From Natronococcus jeotgali DSM 18795 (GTDB taxonomy: Archaea > Halobacteriota > Halobacteria > Halobacteriales > Natrialbaceae): DNA of 64,000 bases. Position 1 is the first letter of the stretch; the number at the start of each line of letters is the position of its first letter. The translations under genes were made by a program, and so were the position numbers. Where the stretch lies: NCBI RefSeq assembly GCF_000337695.1, contig NZ_AOIA01000034.1, forward strand, positions 1 to 64,000, in the 5' to 3' direction. Of the stretch, positions 1 to 7,676 are shown piece by piece. A model generated the notes under the pieces. The model searched no databases, was not told the DNA's origin, and saw only the letters and a list, made by a program, of their open reading frames with translations.

Positions 1-176
1 GTCACGATTCCGAGCGCGGTAAACGACGCGATGCTCCCGGTGACGATCGCAACCGGTCGAAACCGGTGGCCGGAACTACCCGCGAGCAGGGGTGGAATCA
101 TTGGGAGACAACACGGCGTCAGCGCGGTGAGCACTCCCGCGGCGAAGACCGCGACCAGTCCCGGCGTCTCGAGCAT
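1..176 (-). CDS. ccdA: CcdA/DsbD-like cytochrome c biogenesis membrane protein, N-terminal part (cut by window edge)
   Basis: Reading from the ATG at 176 to the window edge gives 58 codons of a hydrophobic protein. The first membrane segment carries the CcdA hallmark TPCCLPMIPPLLAGSSG, a Cys in a Pro-rich helix that in CcdA/DsbD passes electrons across the membrane to extracytoplasmic thioredoxin-like proteins. A second hydrophobic stretch is cut off by the edge. The gene lies just downstream, on the same strand, of a cytochrome c lipoprotein and next to a thioredoxin-like gene and ccmF, which fits a role in keeping apocytochrome CXXCH cysteines reduced. The family call rests on the motif and context; the rest of the gene is not visible. 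Confidence 0.82.
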   Translation of the reverse strand, partial: MLETPGLVAVFAAGVLTALTPCCLPMIPPLLAGSSGHRFRPVAIVTGSIASFTALGIV

Positions 177-251
177 TATCGACTCTATTTTCGGGACTGC
201 TCAAAAGAACGTGACGGATCGGAACGGACGACGCGTCCGTTCGGTTGTCGA

Positions 252-1514
252 TCAGCTGTCCGCGTCGTCGACCGACTCGTTCCGGAGCGGCTGGTCGTAC
301 CGATCGACGTCGTCCGGAATGTCGTCCTCGCTGAGCTCTTCGGTACCCGTCGGGATACCGGCTAGCTCGAGTTTCTTCCGCATCGGGTTCATGTCGTAGC
401 CGAGTTCTTCCTGAGTCCGATCGTAGTAGACGCCTTCCTCCGGCGGACCGGCAGTCGGGAAGTCCTCTTCTTTGCCCTCGAACTCGGGGCGGTCGTGGCC
501 GTTCATGAAGCCGGCTATGTCCTGGACGTCGCGCCAGTCACTCACGGTGTGGGGCGAGCCGTACGGCATCGCCTCTCGGATGAACGCCGACGACGTGTAG
601 AGGCGGGACATTCCCGCACCGTCGTTGAAGGATTCGGGACCCCATAGCGTCGTGGCGGTGCCCTCGATACCCTGTCCGTCCTCGCCGTGACAGGAGGCAC
701 AGTTCTCGAGGTACAGCTCAGCACCGCGGACGGGGTTGATCTCCTCGACCGGAACCTCCTCGTCACCTTCGGCCTTGTTCAGGTGCGACCAGTAGGGCTG
801 GCCCTTCACCGGGACTCCCTCGCTCAGCCACTGCATGTACGCCTCCATGGCCTGCATCTCGCGGCTGTCGTATTCGGGCGTTCCCTCTTCGGAGGCCTGG
901 GAGTTCATGCTGCGGTCGAAACAGCCCATCAGTCGCTGCCGGGTGTCGCGCATCCGGTCGCGCCGAGAGGTCCACTCGGGCAGGTCGGCGGTGGTTCCGA
1001 CCAGCGGGATCATGTCGATGTCCTGACCGGGCAGTCCCTGGCTCATGCCGAGGTCGCTGCCGCCGTGACAACTGCCACACGACATCTCGACGCCGACGTT
1101 CTCGGGAATCTCACCAGTGGTGTTAGCCATGATGTCCCGCCCGTACATGATCATCTCCCGCTCGTTTTCGTTCTCGGGGAGCGTCGAGTTGTTCATCTCC
1201 TTGGGCGAGAACTGTATCTCCTCGCCGGCGGTCTCGTTTCGGAACGTCATGTTGTCCTTCGACTCCCCTTCCCGCAGATCACCGTCGAGTACGGTGCGGT
1301 CGGGCCACTGTTCCGGAGCCTGTATCGGCTCGCCGCCCTCGACTTCCGTTTCGGGGTCGGTTTCGTTGTCCCCTCCCGGGTCCGACGGAGCCGAACATCC
1401 GGCCAAAACCACCAGGAACAGGACCCCGGCTAACAGGATCAGTTTCCTGTTCACGGTGCGGAACACCGTCCATCCAGGCTGTCTCTGTTGATTACAGTAA
1501 CTGGCATGGGTCAC
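252..1514 (-). CDS. Diheme cytochrome c family lipoprotein
   Basis: An exported protein with two CXXCH heme-binding motifs, CGSCHGG in the middle and CASCHGEDGQG in the second domain, the latter followed by a typical class I cytochrome c Gly-rich loop. Near the N-terminus a hydrophobic segment ends in LAGC, a lipobox, followed by an acidic Ser/Gly/Asn-rich linker, so the protein is probably lipid-anchored outside the membrane. GTG at 1514 opens the frame. GTG at 1466 or 1454 would give a more standard short signal peptide, but an A+T-rich TATA-like box near 1541 sits at the right distance for leaderless initiation at 1514. It is probably an electron carrier; its partner cannot be told from the sequence. 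Neighbours are the ccdA-like gene downstream and the ccm genes across a divergent promoter. Confidence 0.85.
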   Translation of the reverse strand: MTHASYCNQQRQPGWTVFRTVNRKLILLAGVLFLVVLAGCSAPSDPGGDNETDPETEVEGGEPIQAPEQWPDRTVLDGDLREGESKDNMTFRNETAGEEIQFSPKEMNNSTLPENENEREMIMYGRDIMANTTGEIPENVGVEMSCGSCHGGSDLGMSQGLPGQDIDMIPLVGTTADLPEWTSRRDRMRDTRQRLMGCFDRSMNSQASEEGTPEYDSREMQAMEAYMQWLSEGVPVKGQPYWSHLNKAEGDEEVPVEEINPVRGAELYLENCASCHGEDGQGIEGTATTLWGPESFNDGAGMSRLYTSSAFIREAMPYGSPHTVSDWRDVQDIAGFMNGHDRPEFEGKEEDFPTAGPPEEGVYYDRTQEELGYDMNPMRKKLELAGIPTGTEELSEDDIPDDVDRYDQPLRNESVDDADS

Positions 1515-1524
1515 TATGACGGAA

Positions 1525-1550
1525 ACTAATGGTTAAACATTTATGGTTGT
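1525..1550. promoter_or_regulatory. Divergent A+T-rich promoter region
   Basis: This A+T-rich patch, containing GGTTAAACATTTATGG, lies between the cytochrome c lipoprotein and the thioredoxin/ccmF genes in otherwise G+C-rich DNA. On the minus strand the TATA-like ATAAAT is about 27 bases from GTG 1514. On the plus strand TTTATG could serve the thioredoxin-ccmF transcript. This is inference from spacing and composition. Confidence 0.45.
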
Positions 1551-1581
1551 GACCACCCACAGGGTGAGTAGATTCGAGAGT

Positions 1582-1629
1582 ATGGCCGGACAAACCGACA
1601 CACCATCGACAGGTCAGCCCGTCCCGTGA
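1582..1629 (+). other. Candidate 15-codon leader ORF overlapping the thioredoxin gene start
   Basis: ATG at 1582 opens a 15-residue frame (MAGQTDTPSTGQPVP) whose TGA stop overlaps the GTG start of the next gene as GTGA at 1626-1629. The arrangement resembles translational coupling or a leader peptide. It is too short for codon statistics, so it may be chance. Confidence 0.25.
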
Positions 1630-2099
1630 CGCCGAAGAAAATCATTACGGTCGCATTACTGGTCACGGCGCTCGGAATCGGCTACTACTCGATGAACGCG
1701 GCGCCCGTCTTGAGTGATGAGTCACACACGTATCACGGCGACACGACATGGGGAACGGACGTCGAGGGGGCGATGGAAACCGCAGAATCGGAGGACAAAC
1801 CGGTTCTCGTCTACTTCTGGACGACGTGGTGTACGTACTGTGAGGATTACAACGACAACGCCTACGTCGACCCGGACGTTCACGACCGTCTTGACGAGTT
1901 CGTTCTCCTGGCCGTGAACCTCGACGACGGGAGTCCGGAAGCCAAACAACTCCAGCAGCGGTACAACGCGAACTATCCGCCCCAGCACGCGGCGATCACT
2001 CCCGATGGCGAACTGCTGATGGAGATCAACGGCTACGCCGAGACGGACTCCTTTATCGCCTATCTCGAGGAAGCGCTGACGGAGTGGGAGAACCGATGA
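1626..2099 (+). CDS. Membrane-anchored thioredoxin-like protein (DsbD-gamma/TlpA type)
   Basis: This 157-residue protein has one N-terminal membrane anchor (about residues 5-25) and an extracytoplasmic thioredoxin fold. The active site is WCTYC within a YFWTTWCTYCEDY segment, which resembles the C-terminal domain of DsbD more than a classical WCGPC thioredoxin. A Pro-Pro pair near residue 118 could supply the cis-proline. It starts at GTG 1626 and its TGA overlaps the ccmF ATG (ATGA at 2096-2099), so the two are translationally coupled. With the nearby CcdA-like protein it could form a split DsbD that delivers reductant to apocytochrome c, doing the work of CcmG. The substrate is inferred. 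Confidence 0.8.
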   Translation: MTPKKIITVALLVTALGIGYYSMNAAPVLSDESHTYHGDTTWGTDVEGAMETAESEDKPVLVYFWTTWCTYCEDYNDNAYVDPDVHDRLDEFVLLAVNLDDGSPEAKQLQQRYNANYPPQHAAITPDGELLMEINGYAETDSFIAYLEEALTEWENR

Positions 2100-4516
2100 T
2101 CGGGACCGCGCTGCTTTCCGGTGCGACGCTTACCGGCCTCGTAGCGACGCTGTTGCTGTTTCGGGGCTATCTCCGTCGAGATGACGCCTACGCGACCGCC
2201 GTCGTCCCGCTGATCGGGACGACGGGCGCGCTGCTAGTGGTCGCGCTCGGCTACCTCACCTACCAGTTCGTCGTCACCGACTACACGAACGCCTACGTTT
2301 GGAACAACACGGCCAACTACATTCCGCTGCTCTATCGCGTCACTGGCGTTTACGCGGGCAACGAGGGATCGATCCTGCTGTGGGCATCGCTGACCGCCGT
2401 CGTCGCCTTCTGGGCGGCTCGCCGTCGCGGTATCGGATCACCGGACGCCAAGCTCGTCCAAGGGCTCACGGTCGGGATCGCAACGTACTTCGCCGCGATG
2501 TTGCTCGTCGACAGTCCCTTCACCGACATCGCCGCGGAGTTTCCGGAGATGAACGAGGGGTACGTCCCCCTCGACGGAACGGGGCTCAATCCGCTCCTGA
2601 TCGATCCGTACATGGCGATCCACCCGCCGATAATGTTCATCGGCTACGCGCTCATGACGATGCCGTTTGCCATCGGCGTCGCACACTTCGTCTCCACGAT
2701 CCGCGGCGACGGTGGCATCTTCGGCGACTGGATCGGAAGCATCACGCGCTGGCTTCGCGCGTCCTGGCTCTTTCTTACCGCCGCGATCGTGCTCGGGTCG
2801 CTGTGGTCGTATCGGGTCCTCGGCTGGGGCGGCATCTGGGCCTGGGACCCCGTCGAGACCGCGGTGTTGATTCCGTGGATCTTCCTCACCGCCACGCTTC
2901 ACGCCGTGATGAACTATCGGTCGCGTTCGACGTACGCGACGCTCGCCCCCGCGATGACGGCCACGACGCTCGCGCTCGTCGTCTACGCGACGGCGATCGT
3001 CAGAAGCGGCGTCTTCCGGAGCGTCCACTCGTTCGCCGACGACGGGATCGGCTTCGCGTTACTCCTCTTGCTCGCGGTCACGACGATCCTGGGTATCGGG
3101 CTCCCGCTGGGCTACTGGCTCCTGCGGGAACCGGACGCCTCGAGCGGCGAGTCCGGACCGTGGATCTCCCGGCCGAACCTGTTGCACCTGGCCGTCCTCG
3201 GTATCGGACTGCTCGGGTTCGTCTCCGTCTGGGGACTCACGTTCCCGGTGCTCAACACCTACATCACCGGCATGGAGGTCGAGGTCACGGACACCTACTA
3301 CAATATGTGGAGTTACCCGATCCTGCTCGGCATCCTGCTGACACTGGGGTTCTACATGGATTACGACGTCGAGGGGCGTCGCAGGGCGTTGCTCTCGCTT
3401 TCGGCATTCACGGCCGCAACGCTGGTGGCGGCCCTGATCGCGCCGACCGAGGCGTGGATGCTTACGGACACCGGACCGAACGACGCCCTGTTCTACCGGC
3501 TGATCGGCGACGCGAGCGTGCTCTCTCTTCTCCCACCGGTCGCGTACGTCACGCTCACCGTCCTCAAGCGCGCGCTCGAGTTGATCCCCGGCTCCCCGAA
3601 CCGCCACTACCAGTTCAAACAGGTCGGCATCGCGATGATCCACGTCGGATTCGCGATCCTCGTGGTCACCGTCGCGCTCTCGTATCTGTTCACCGCCCAG
3701 TCGTCGGTAATCGTCTCCGACGCCCGCCAGGAGGCGGAACTGAACGACGCACCGGTCCACGACGTCCCTGACTCCGCCTACGCCGTCCAGGTGGACGACT
3801 ACCGCGAGTATCAGCGTCCGGCGGATCCCGACGTTCGCGACGTCGCCCTCTCGGTCGAGGAGGTAACGGCTCGAGGGGAGTCGATCCACGAGACGGCACA
3901 GCCCGTGTACGGGACCGTCACCGAGATTAATCAGGGGCCGGAGGCGACGATCGTCCAGCTCGACGACTCGCCGATCTGGCTCGGCGTCGTCGGCGAGGGT
4001 CAGGAGTCCGTCGACGTCTCGGAAGGCGACCAGGTCGTCGGGGTCGGCTTCGTCATGTGGGACTACCTGCCGGATATGTCCCGAACCGACGCGGTCGTCG
4101 TCGCCGAGCCCGGAAACGTCGGCCCCGTGACGAACCCGCCGGAAGCGGTCGACCAGACGCGCGTCGAGGGGAGCGCCGTCGGCTTGACCGTCTACGAGGG
4201 CGGCGACCCCATCGGCAGCGGGAGCGCCGGTCAGGAGCAGTACCGCCAGCAAGGCGACATGGAGGTCAGGGACGTCTTCGTCGACCGCGGACTGGCCCAC
4301 GACACGTACGTCATCGCGGCGGTCGACGACGGCACCGCCTCGCTGACGATCCGACAGATCCCGCTGATGAATCTCATGCGCGCCAGTACCGTCGTCTTGC
4401 TCACCGGAATGCTGGTCGTCCTCCTGTTCGATCCGGCGTACGGGCTCGCTCGCGCGTGGTCGCGTCGTACCGACCAGCCGAATGCCGCCGAAGCCGAAAC
4501 ACCATCCGATGACTGA
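2096..4516 (+). CDS. ccmF: Cytochrome c-type biogenesis protein CcmF (heme lyase subunit)
   Basis: An integral membrane protein of 806 residues with many hydrophobic segments. It carries the tryptophan-rich heme-handling WWD signature as LGWGGIWAWDPVETAVLIPW near residues 245-265, plus conserved His residues in flanking segments (for example YMAIHPPIMFIGYA). It belongs to the CcmF/CcsA/NrfE family, which attaches heme covalently to apocytochrome c on the outer face of the membrane (System I). The hydrophilic C-terminal part from about residue 540 is a large exported domain before the last membrane helix. The start was set to ATG 2096 because it overlaps the preceding stop as ATGA. The neighbouring ccmE, ccmA and ccmB genes support the assignment. 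Confidence 0.95.
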   Translation: MIGTALLSGATLTGLVATLLLFRGYLRRDDAYATAVVPLIGTTGALLVVALGYLTYQFVVTDYTNAYVWNNTANYIPLLYRVTGVYAGNEGSILLWASLTAVVAFWAARRRGIGSPDAKLVQGLTVGIATYFAAMLLVDSPFTDIAAEFPEMNEGYVPLDGTGLNPLLIDPYMAIHPPIMFIGYALMTMPFAIGVAHFVSTIRGDGGIFGDWIGSITRWLRASWLFLTAAIVLGSLWSYRVLGWGGIWAWDPVETAVLIPWIFLTATLHAVMNYRSRSTYATLAPAMTATTLALVVYATAIVRSGVFRSVHSFADDGIGFALLLLLAVTTILGIGLPLGYWLLREPDASSGESGPWISRPNLLHLAVLGIGLLGFVSVWGLTFPVLNTYITGMEVEVTDTYYNMWSYPILLGILLTLGFYMDYDVEGRRRALLSLSAFTAATLVAALIAPTEAWMLTDTGPNDALFYRLIGDASVLSLLPPVAYVTLTVLKRALELIPGSPNRHYQFKQVGIAMIHVGFAILVVTVALSYLFTAQSSVIVSDARQEAELNDAPVHDVPDSAYAVQVDDYREYQRPADPDVRDVALSVEEVTARGESIHETAQPVYGTVTEINQGPEATIVQLDDSPIWLGVVGEGQESVDVSEGDQVVGVGFVMWDYLPDMSRTDAVVVAEPGNVGPVTNPPEAVDQTRVEGSAVGLTVYEGGDPIGSGSAGQEQYRQQGDMEVRDVFVDRGLAHDTYVIAAVDDGTASLTIRQIPLMNLMRASTVVLLTGMLVVLLFDPAYGLARAWSRRTDQPNAAEAETPSDD

Positions 4517-4519
4517 TCT

Positions 4520-5722
4520 ATGACAGACCGACACACTACGCTCGCAGTACTCGTATCGCTCGCTCTCGCGACACTCGTCTCAGTCGCGATCGTTCCCGGG
4601 GCCGTCGTCGCCCAGTCTCAAACCCAGTCGGGAACCGTGACCGTCGAGGACGGCTCCGCCGACGGGGCCAACGTCACCGTCGCGCCGCTGAACGGATCGT
4701 CACAGCTCGCCGCCGACCCCGTCGAGACGACGGTCGAAAACGGCTCGTTTAGCTACGATCTGATCGAGGGCGCCTCGACGTACTTCGTCCAGCTCGAGCA
4801 CGGAAACCTGTCGCACTACCAGCTGATCACCGACGGCGAGGAGCCCGCGTTCGTACTGAACGAGACGGCCTCCCGAACGCTCGTCGCCGAGGACGGCCAG
4901 CCGGTCTCGAACGCGACGGTCAACGTCACCAGCGAGTTCGGCCCCGATGTCGGCCAGGTGACGACGAACGAGGACGGCTCCGTTACCCTCGACTCACTCC
5001 AGCCCGACCGGACCTACGCCCTCGAGATAGAGGCGAACGGGGCTCGCTACCGGGAGCTGATCTCGACCGGAAACGGGACGACCGACGAGACGACCGAACT
5101 CGCAGAGCCGACCGGAGATCGAGACGAGTTACGCCTCGGCGGCGGCCAGCCTGCGAACCACGTCATGCAGGTCGGCCCCACCGAGAGCGGGGACGGCCTA
5201 TTCGTCGTCGAGACCGTCTCGCTCGAGAACGGCGCCGATCGGCCGTTCGTCGGCCCGGTCGACTTCGAGGTGCCGACCGACGCCGAGGTCGTCCTGGGGA
5301 TGGTCCGGGACGAACGCGCCGACGTCGAAACCGAGAACGGAACGGCGACGGTCAACGCCTCGATCGAGGCCAACGAGACGGCCGAGGTCTCCGTCTTCTA
5401 CCAGCTCGAGAACCGGGACCTCGAGAAGGCGGTCGGCTACGACGTCGAACAGTTCGCCCTCTCGTTCCAGGAGTACGACCTGAACCAGGTCGAGTCCTCC
5501 GAGAACCTCGTCGAGGCGGACGCGCCGATGCCGATGCTGACGAACGCCGACGCGCTCGCGGCGGACGAGCAGATCGCGGTCAGCATCGACGAGGACGGCG
5601 GGGCCGTCGCTAGCGACGAACTGGACGACGACTCGCAGGGCGGTGATCTACCGCTCGGCCTGCTGAGCGTCGCTTTCGTCGCGATCGTGGTGGGTGGCCT
5701 GGTAGCGTACCGGCGACTGTAA
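4520..5722 (+). CDS. Exported, C-terminally membrane-anchored protein with Ig-like/carboxypeptidase-regulatory-like domains
   Basis: This 400-residue protein begins three bases after ccmF. It has a signal peptide (residues 1-31, ending GAVVAQ), then two beta-rich segments of the carboxypeptidase-regulatory type (about 35-110 and 110-180; GSFSYDL and GSVTLDSLQPDRTYALEI are typical strands). A unique region of about 150 residues follows, then an acidic linker and one membrane helix ending YRRL. Many N-X-S/T sequons suggest N-glycosylation. There are no Cys and no heme motif. Its position directly behind ccmF suggests an extracytoplasmic chaperone or assembly partner for cytochromes c, but nothing in the sequence proves this. 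Confidence 0.8.
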   Translation: MTDRHTTLAVLVSLALATLVSVAIVPGAVVAQSQTQSGTVTVEDGSADGANVTVAPLNGSSQLAADPVETTVENGSFSYDLIEGASTYFVQLEHGNLSHYQLITDGEEPAFVLNETASRTLVAEDGQPVSNATVNVTSEFGPDVGQVTTNEDGSVTLDSLQPDRTYALEIEANGARYRELISTGNGTTDETTELAEPTGDRDELRLGGGQPANHVMQVGPTESGDGLFVVETVSLENGADRPFVGPVDFEVPTDAEVVLGMVRDERADVETENGTATVNASIEANETAEVSVFYQLENRDLEKAVGYDVEQFALSFQEYDLNQVESSENLVEADAPMPMLTNADALAADEQIAVSIDEDGGAVASDELDDDSQGGDLPLGLLSVAFVAIVVGGLVAYRRL

Positions 5723-5782
5723 CGACCCGACTTTCGAGCGCCGAGCAGCGGCGGGGCCGCGAGTCGATGGGCCGCGACGGCG

Positions 5783-6469
5783 TCACCCTTCGACCACGTA
5801 CTCGAACGTTGCCACGCCGGTGAGAAACAGGAGTCCGTCGTAGACGAGCAGGAGCTGGAACCACTGCCACGACAGGTGGCCCTCGGTGAGCATGCGCGTG
5901 AGTTCGACGCCCGCGAGCAACACCGGGACGACCAGCGGCACGAGCAGGAGGGGCAACAGAAGTTCGCGAAGCCGTGCCCGAGCGGTGATCGTCGCGATGA
6001 GGACGCCGGTCGAGGTGAACCCGAACGCCGCCAGGAGAAAGACCACGAGCAGGACCGGAACCGTTTCCAGCGCGACGCTGAACCCGAGGAAAACGACGGT
6101 ACAACACAGCGTCACGAACGCGACGCCGGTCGTGAACACGGTGTTGCTCACCACCTTGCCGACGTAGATCGCCGACCGATCGACGGGCACCAACAGAAGC
6201 CCGTCGAGTCCCGCGTACTCCACTTCTGTCGCCGCGCTCTGGCTGACGCCGAAGGTCCCCGCGAACACGAACGCGATCCAGAGCGCGCCGCTGCCGACCA
6301 CCCCCACGTCGGTAAACGATCTGGCGAAACTGAACGCGAAGATGACGACGACCAGGAGCGCGAACACGACTGCCGTGTTGAGCACGTGTTTGGAGCGTAA
6401 CTCGATGAGGAGATCTTTGCGCGTGACCTCGAGGACGACCCGTCCGTAGCCGGCGATACCGTCGCTCAT
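5783..6469 (-). CDS. ccmB: Heme exporter-type ABC permease CcmB
   Basis: The 228-residue membrane protein has about six hydrophobic segments. Its soluble N-terminus resembles CcmB (ARKDLLIELRSKH-like start and a GLDGLLLVPVDRSAIYVGK loop). CcmB is the membrane subunit of the CcmAB ABC transporter, which uses ATP to release holo-CcmE from CcmC. The start overlaps the ccmA stop as ATGA at 6466-6469, so ccmA and ccmB are translationally coupled. It ends 60 bases from the convergent gene on the other strand. No ccmC follows it, unlike the usual ccmABC order. Confidence 0.9.
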   Translation of the reverse strand: MSDGIAGYGRVVLEVTRKDLLIELRSKHVLNTAVVFALLVVVIFAFSFARSFTDVGVVGSGALWIAFVFAGTFGVSQSAATEVEYAGLDGLLLVPVDRSAIYVGKVVSNTVFTTGVAFVTLCCTVVFLGFSVALETVPVLLVVFLLAAFGFTSTGVLIATITARARLRELLLPLLLVPLVVPVLLAGVELTRMLTEGHLSWQWFQLLLVYDGLLFLTGVATFEYVVEG

Positions 6470-7170
6470 CGCGAACCAGCCGGGTCGATAGCCCGATCGT
6501 ACGCCGTCTCGAGCGCGTCCGTGTCCGGCCCATCGATGCGAACGTCGCGCGAAATCACGCCGTCGACGAGGACGAGGGCTCGATCGCAGTCGGCGGCGCC
6601 CCGCTGCAGGTCGTGGGTCGCGAGCACGACGGTACGATCATCGAACTGCTCTAAGATCGCCTGCAGATCCGCGGCCGAGCGCTGATCTAGCCCGGCGTAG
6701 GGCTCGTCAAGCAACAGGACGGTCGGATCATGAAGTACCGAACGGGCGATGGCGAGTCGCTTCGTCATGCCGTGAGAGAACGTCTCGACGCGCGTTGAGG
6801 CGCGTGTCCGGAGGTTCACCTGTCCGAGAACCGCCTCGACGCGATCGGTATCGACGCCGCGCAGGCGGGCGTGGAGCCGCAGGTTCTCGCGGGCGGTGAG
6901 CGTCCCGTAGACCATCGGTCGGTGGCCCACGACGCCGAGGGAGCGCCGAACGTCGGTCGCGTCGGGCGTCACCTCGGAGCCGCCGATGCGAATCTGCCCC
7001 TCGCTGGGAAAAGACAGCGACGACAGCATCTGCATCAGCGTCGTCTTGCCCGCTCCGTTGGGGCCGAACAGACCGACGTGTTCGCCGGGCTCGACGGCGA
7101 AACTCACGTTACGGACGGCAATGGTCGAGCCGAGTCGTTTCGTCACGCCGTCGACGGTGATCGACGCCAT
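6466..7170 (-). CDS. ccmA: ABC transporter ATP-binding protein CcmA
   Basis: A 234-residue ABC ATPase with Walker A GPNGAGKT near residue 36, a signature loop FSHGMTKRLAIARS in place of LSGGQ, Walker B TVLLLDEPYAGLD and the switch His in VLATHD. The length and the short form without a regulatory domain fit CcmA. It begins five bases after the ccmE stop and overlaps ccmB by four, giving a ccmE-ccmA-ccmB operon. Its probable role is to power release of heme-loaded CcmE during cytochrome c maturation. Context separates it from other ABC ATPases; the sequence alone would not. Confidence 0.9.
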   Translation of the reverse strand: MASITVDGVTKRLGSTIAVRNVSFAVEPGEHVGLFGPNGAGKTTLMQMLSSLSFPSEGQIRIGGSEVTPDATDVRRSLGVVGHRPMVYGTLTARENLRLHARLRGVDTDRVEAVLGQVNLRTRASTRVETFSHGMTKRLAIARSVLHDPTVLLLDEPYAGLDQRSAADLQAILEQFDDRTVVLATHDLQRGAADCDRALVLVDGVISRDVRIDGPDTDALETAYDRAIDPAGSR

Positions 7171-7175
7171 CGATC

Positions 7176-7565
7176 TCAGGCGTGTTCCTCCGGCGGTCCG
7201 CCCTCACCCTGTTCCTCGTCGTCGTGAGCCCTGACCGAGACCTCGCTGGCCTGGAGTGTCCCGTCTTCGACGGAGCCTTTCGCGACGACGATCCGGTTCT
7301 CGGCCATCGTCTCGGGCATCTCGCCATCGTAGACGACAGGAACAGTCGTGTTATTATCCGTAACGGTAAAGCGAAGCCCCTCGTTCGTCTGCTCGAGTTC
7401 GCCCACCTGTCCCTCGAGGTTGACCCACTCGCCGTCGTACCCGCCGCCCTCGACTGAGGTCGGCGTGACGAACTCCGCGGAGGCATTCATAACTGTCATT
7501 CCGAGGGCACCCAGCAGTAACGCGACGCCAATACCGACGAAAAGAAGCTTGTTCCTGCGTTTCAC
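7176..7565 (-). CDS. ccmE: Heme chaperone CcmE-like OB-fold protein
   Basis: A 129-residue protein starting at GTG 7565 (MKRRNKLLF), with one membrane anchor (residues 7-27) and a beta-barrel OB fold exposed outside (GEWVNLEGQVGELEQ, RFTVTDNNTTVPVVYDG, NRIVVAKGSVEDG). CcmE carries heme through a His in an HXXXY motif, or a Cys in CXXXY in some archaea. Here the equivalent stretch reads VRAHDDEEQ: the His is present but the Tyr four residues later is Glu. The tail is acidic and ends EEHA. It is the first gene of the ccmEAB operon. Position and fold make the call firm; the heme-attachment chemistry may differ from the textbook case. Confidence 0.85.
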   Translation of the reverse strand: MKRRNKLLFVGIGVALLLGALGMTVMNASAEFVTPTSVEGGGYDGEWVNLEGQVGELEQTNEGLRFTVTDNNTTVPVVYDGEMPETMAENRIVVAKGSVEDGTLQASEVSVRAHDDEEQGEGGPPEEHA

Positions 7566-7676
7566 ACACGAGTATGTGACGGAAGTACAGTTTAATCTTC
7601 TGTGTTTCCTTATTGATGCGTTCACTCCGCGTCGCGTGACCGAAACAGTGACTTTCCCCGCTCGATAAACTACGAC
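7566..7676. promoter_or_regulatory. Divergent promoter region between ccmE and the prepilin peptidase
   Basis: These 111 A+T-rich bases separate the two divergent genes. On the minus strand, GATTAAAC is about 27 bases before the ccmE GTG, a good TATA-box distance for a leaderless transcript. The plus-strand signal is less clear; CGATAAAC lies immediately before the start codon and is too close to be its TATA box. Confidence 0.45.

Noticed and set aside
3059-4534. Long antisense frame over the 3' half of ccmF
   Set aside because: It lies entirely opposite a convincing CcmF gene. Its Arg/Asp-rich composition is typical of frames read through G+C-rich DNA.
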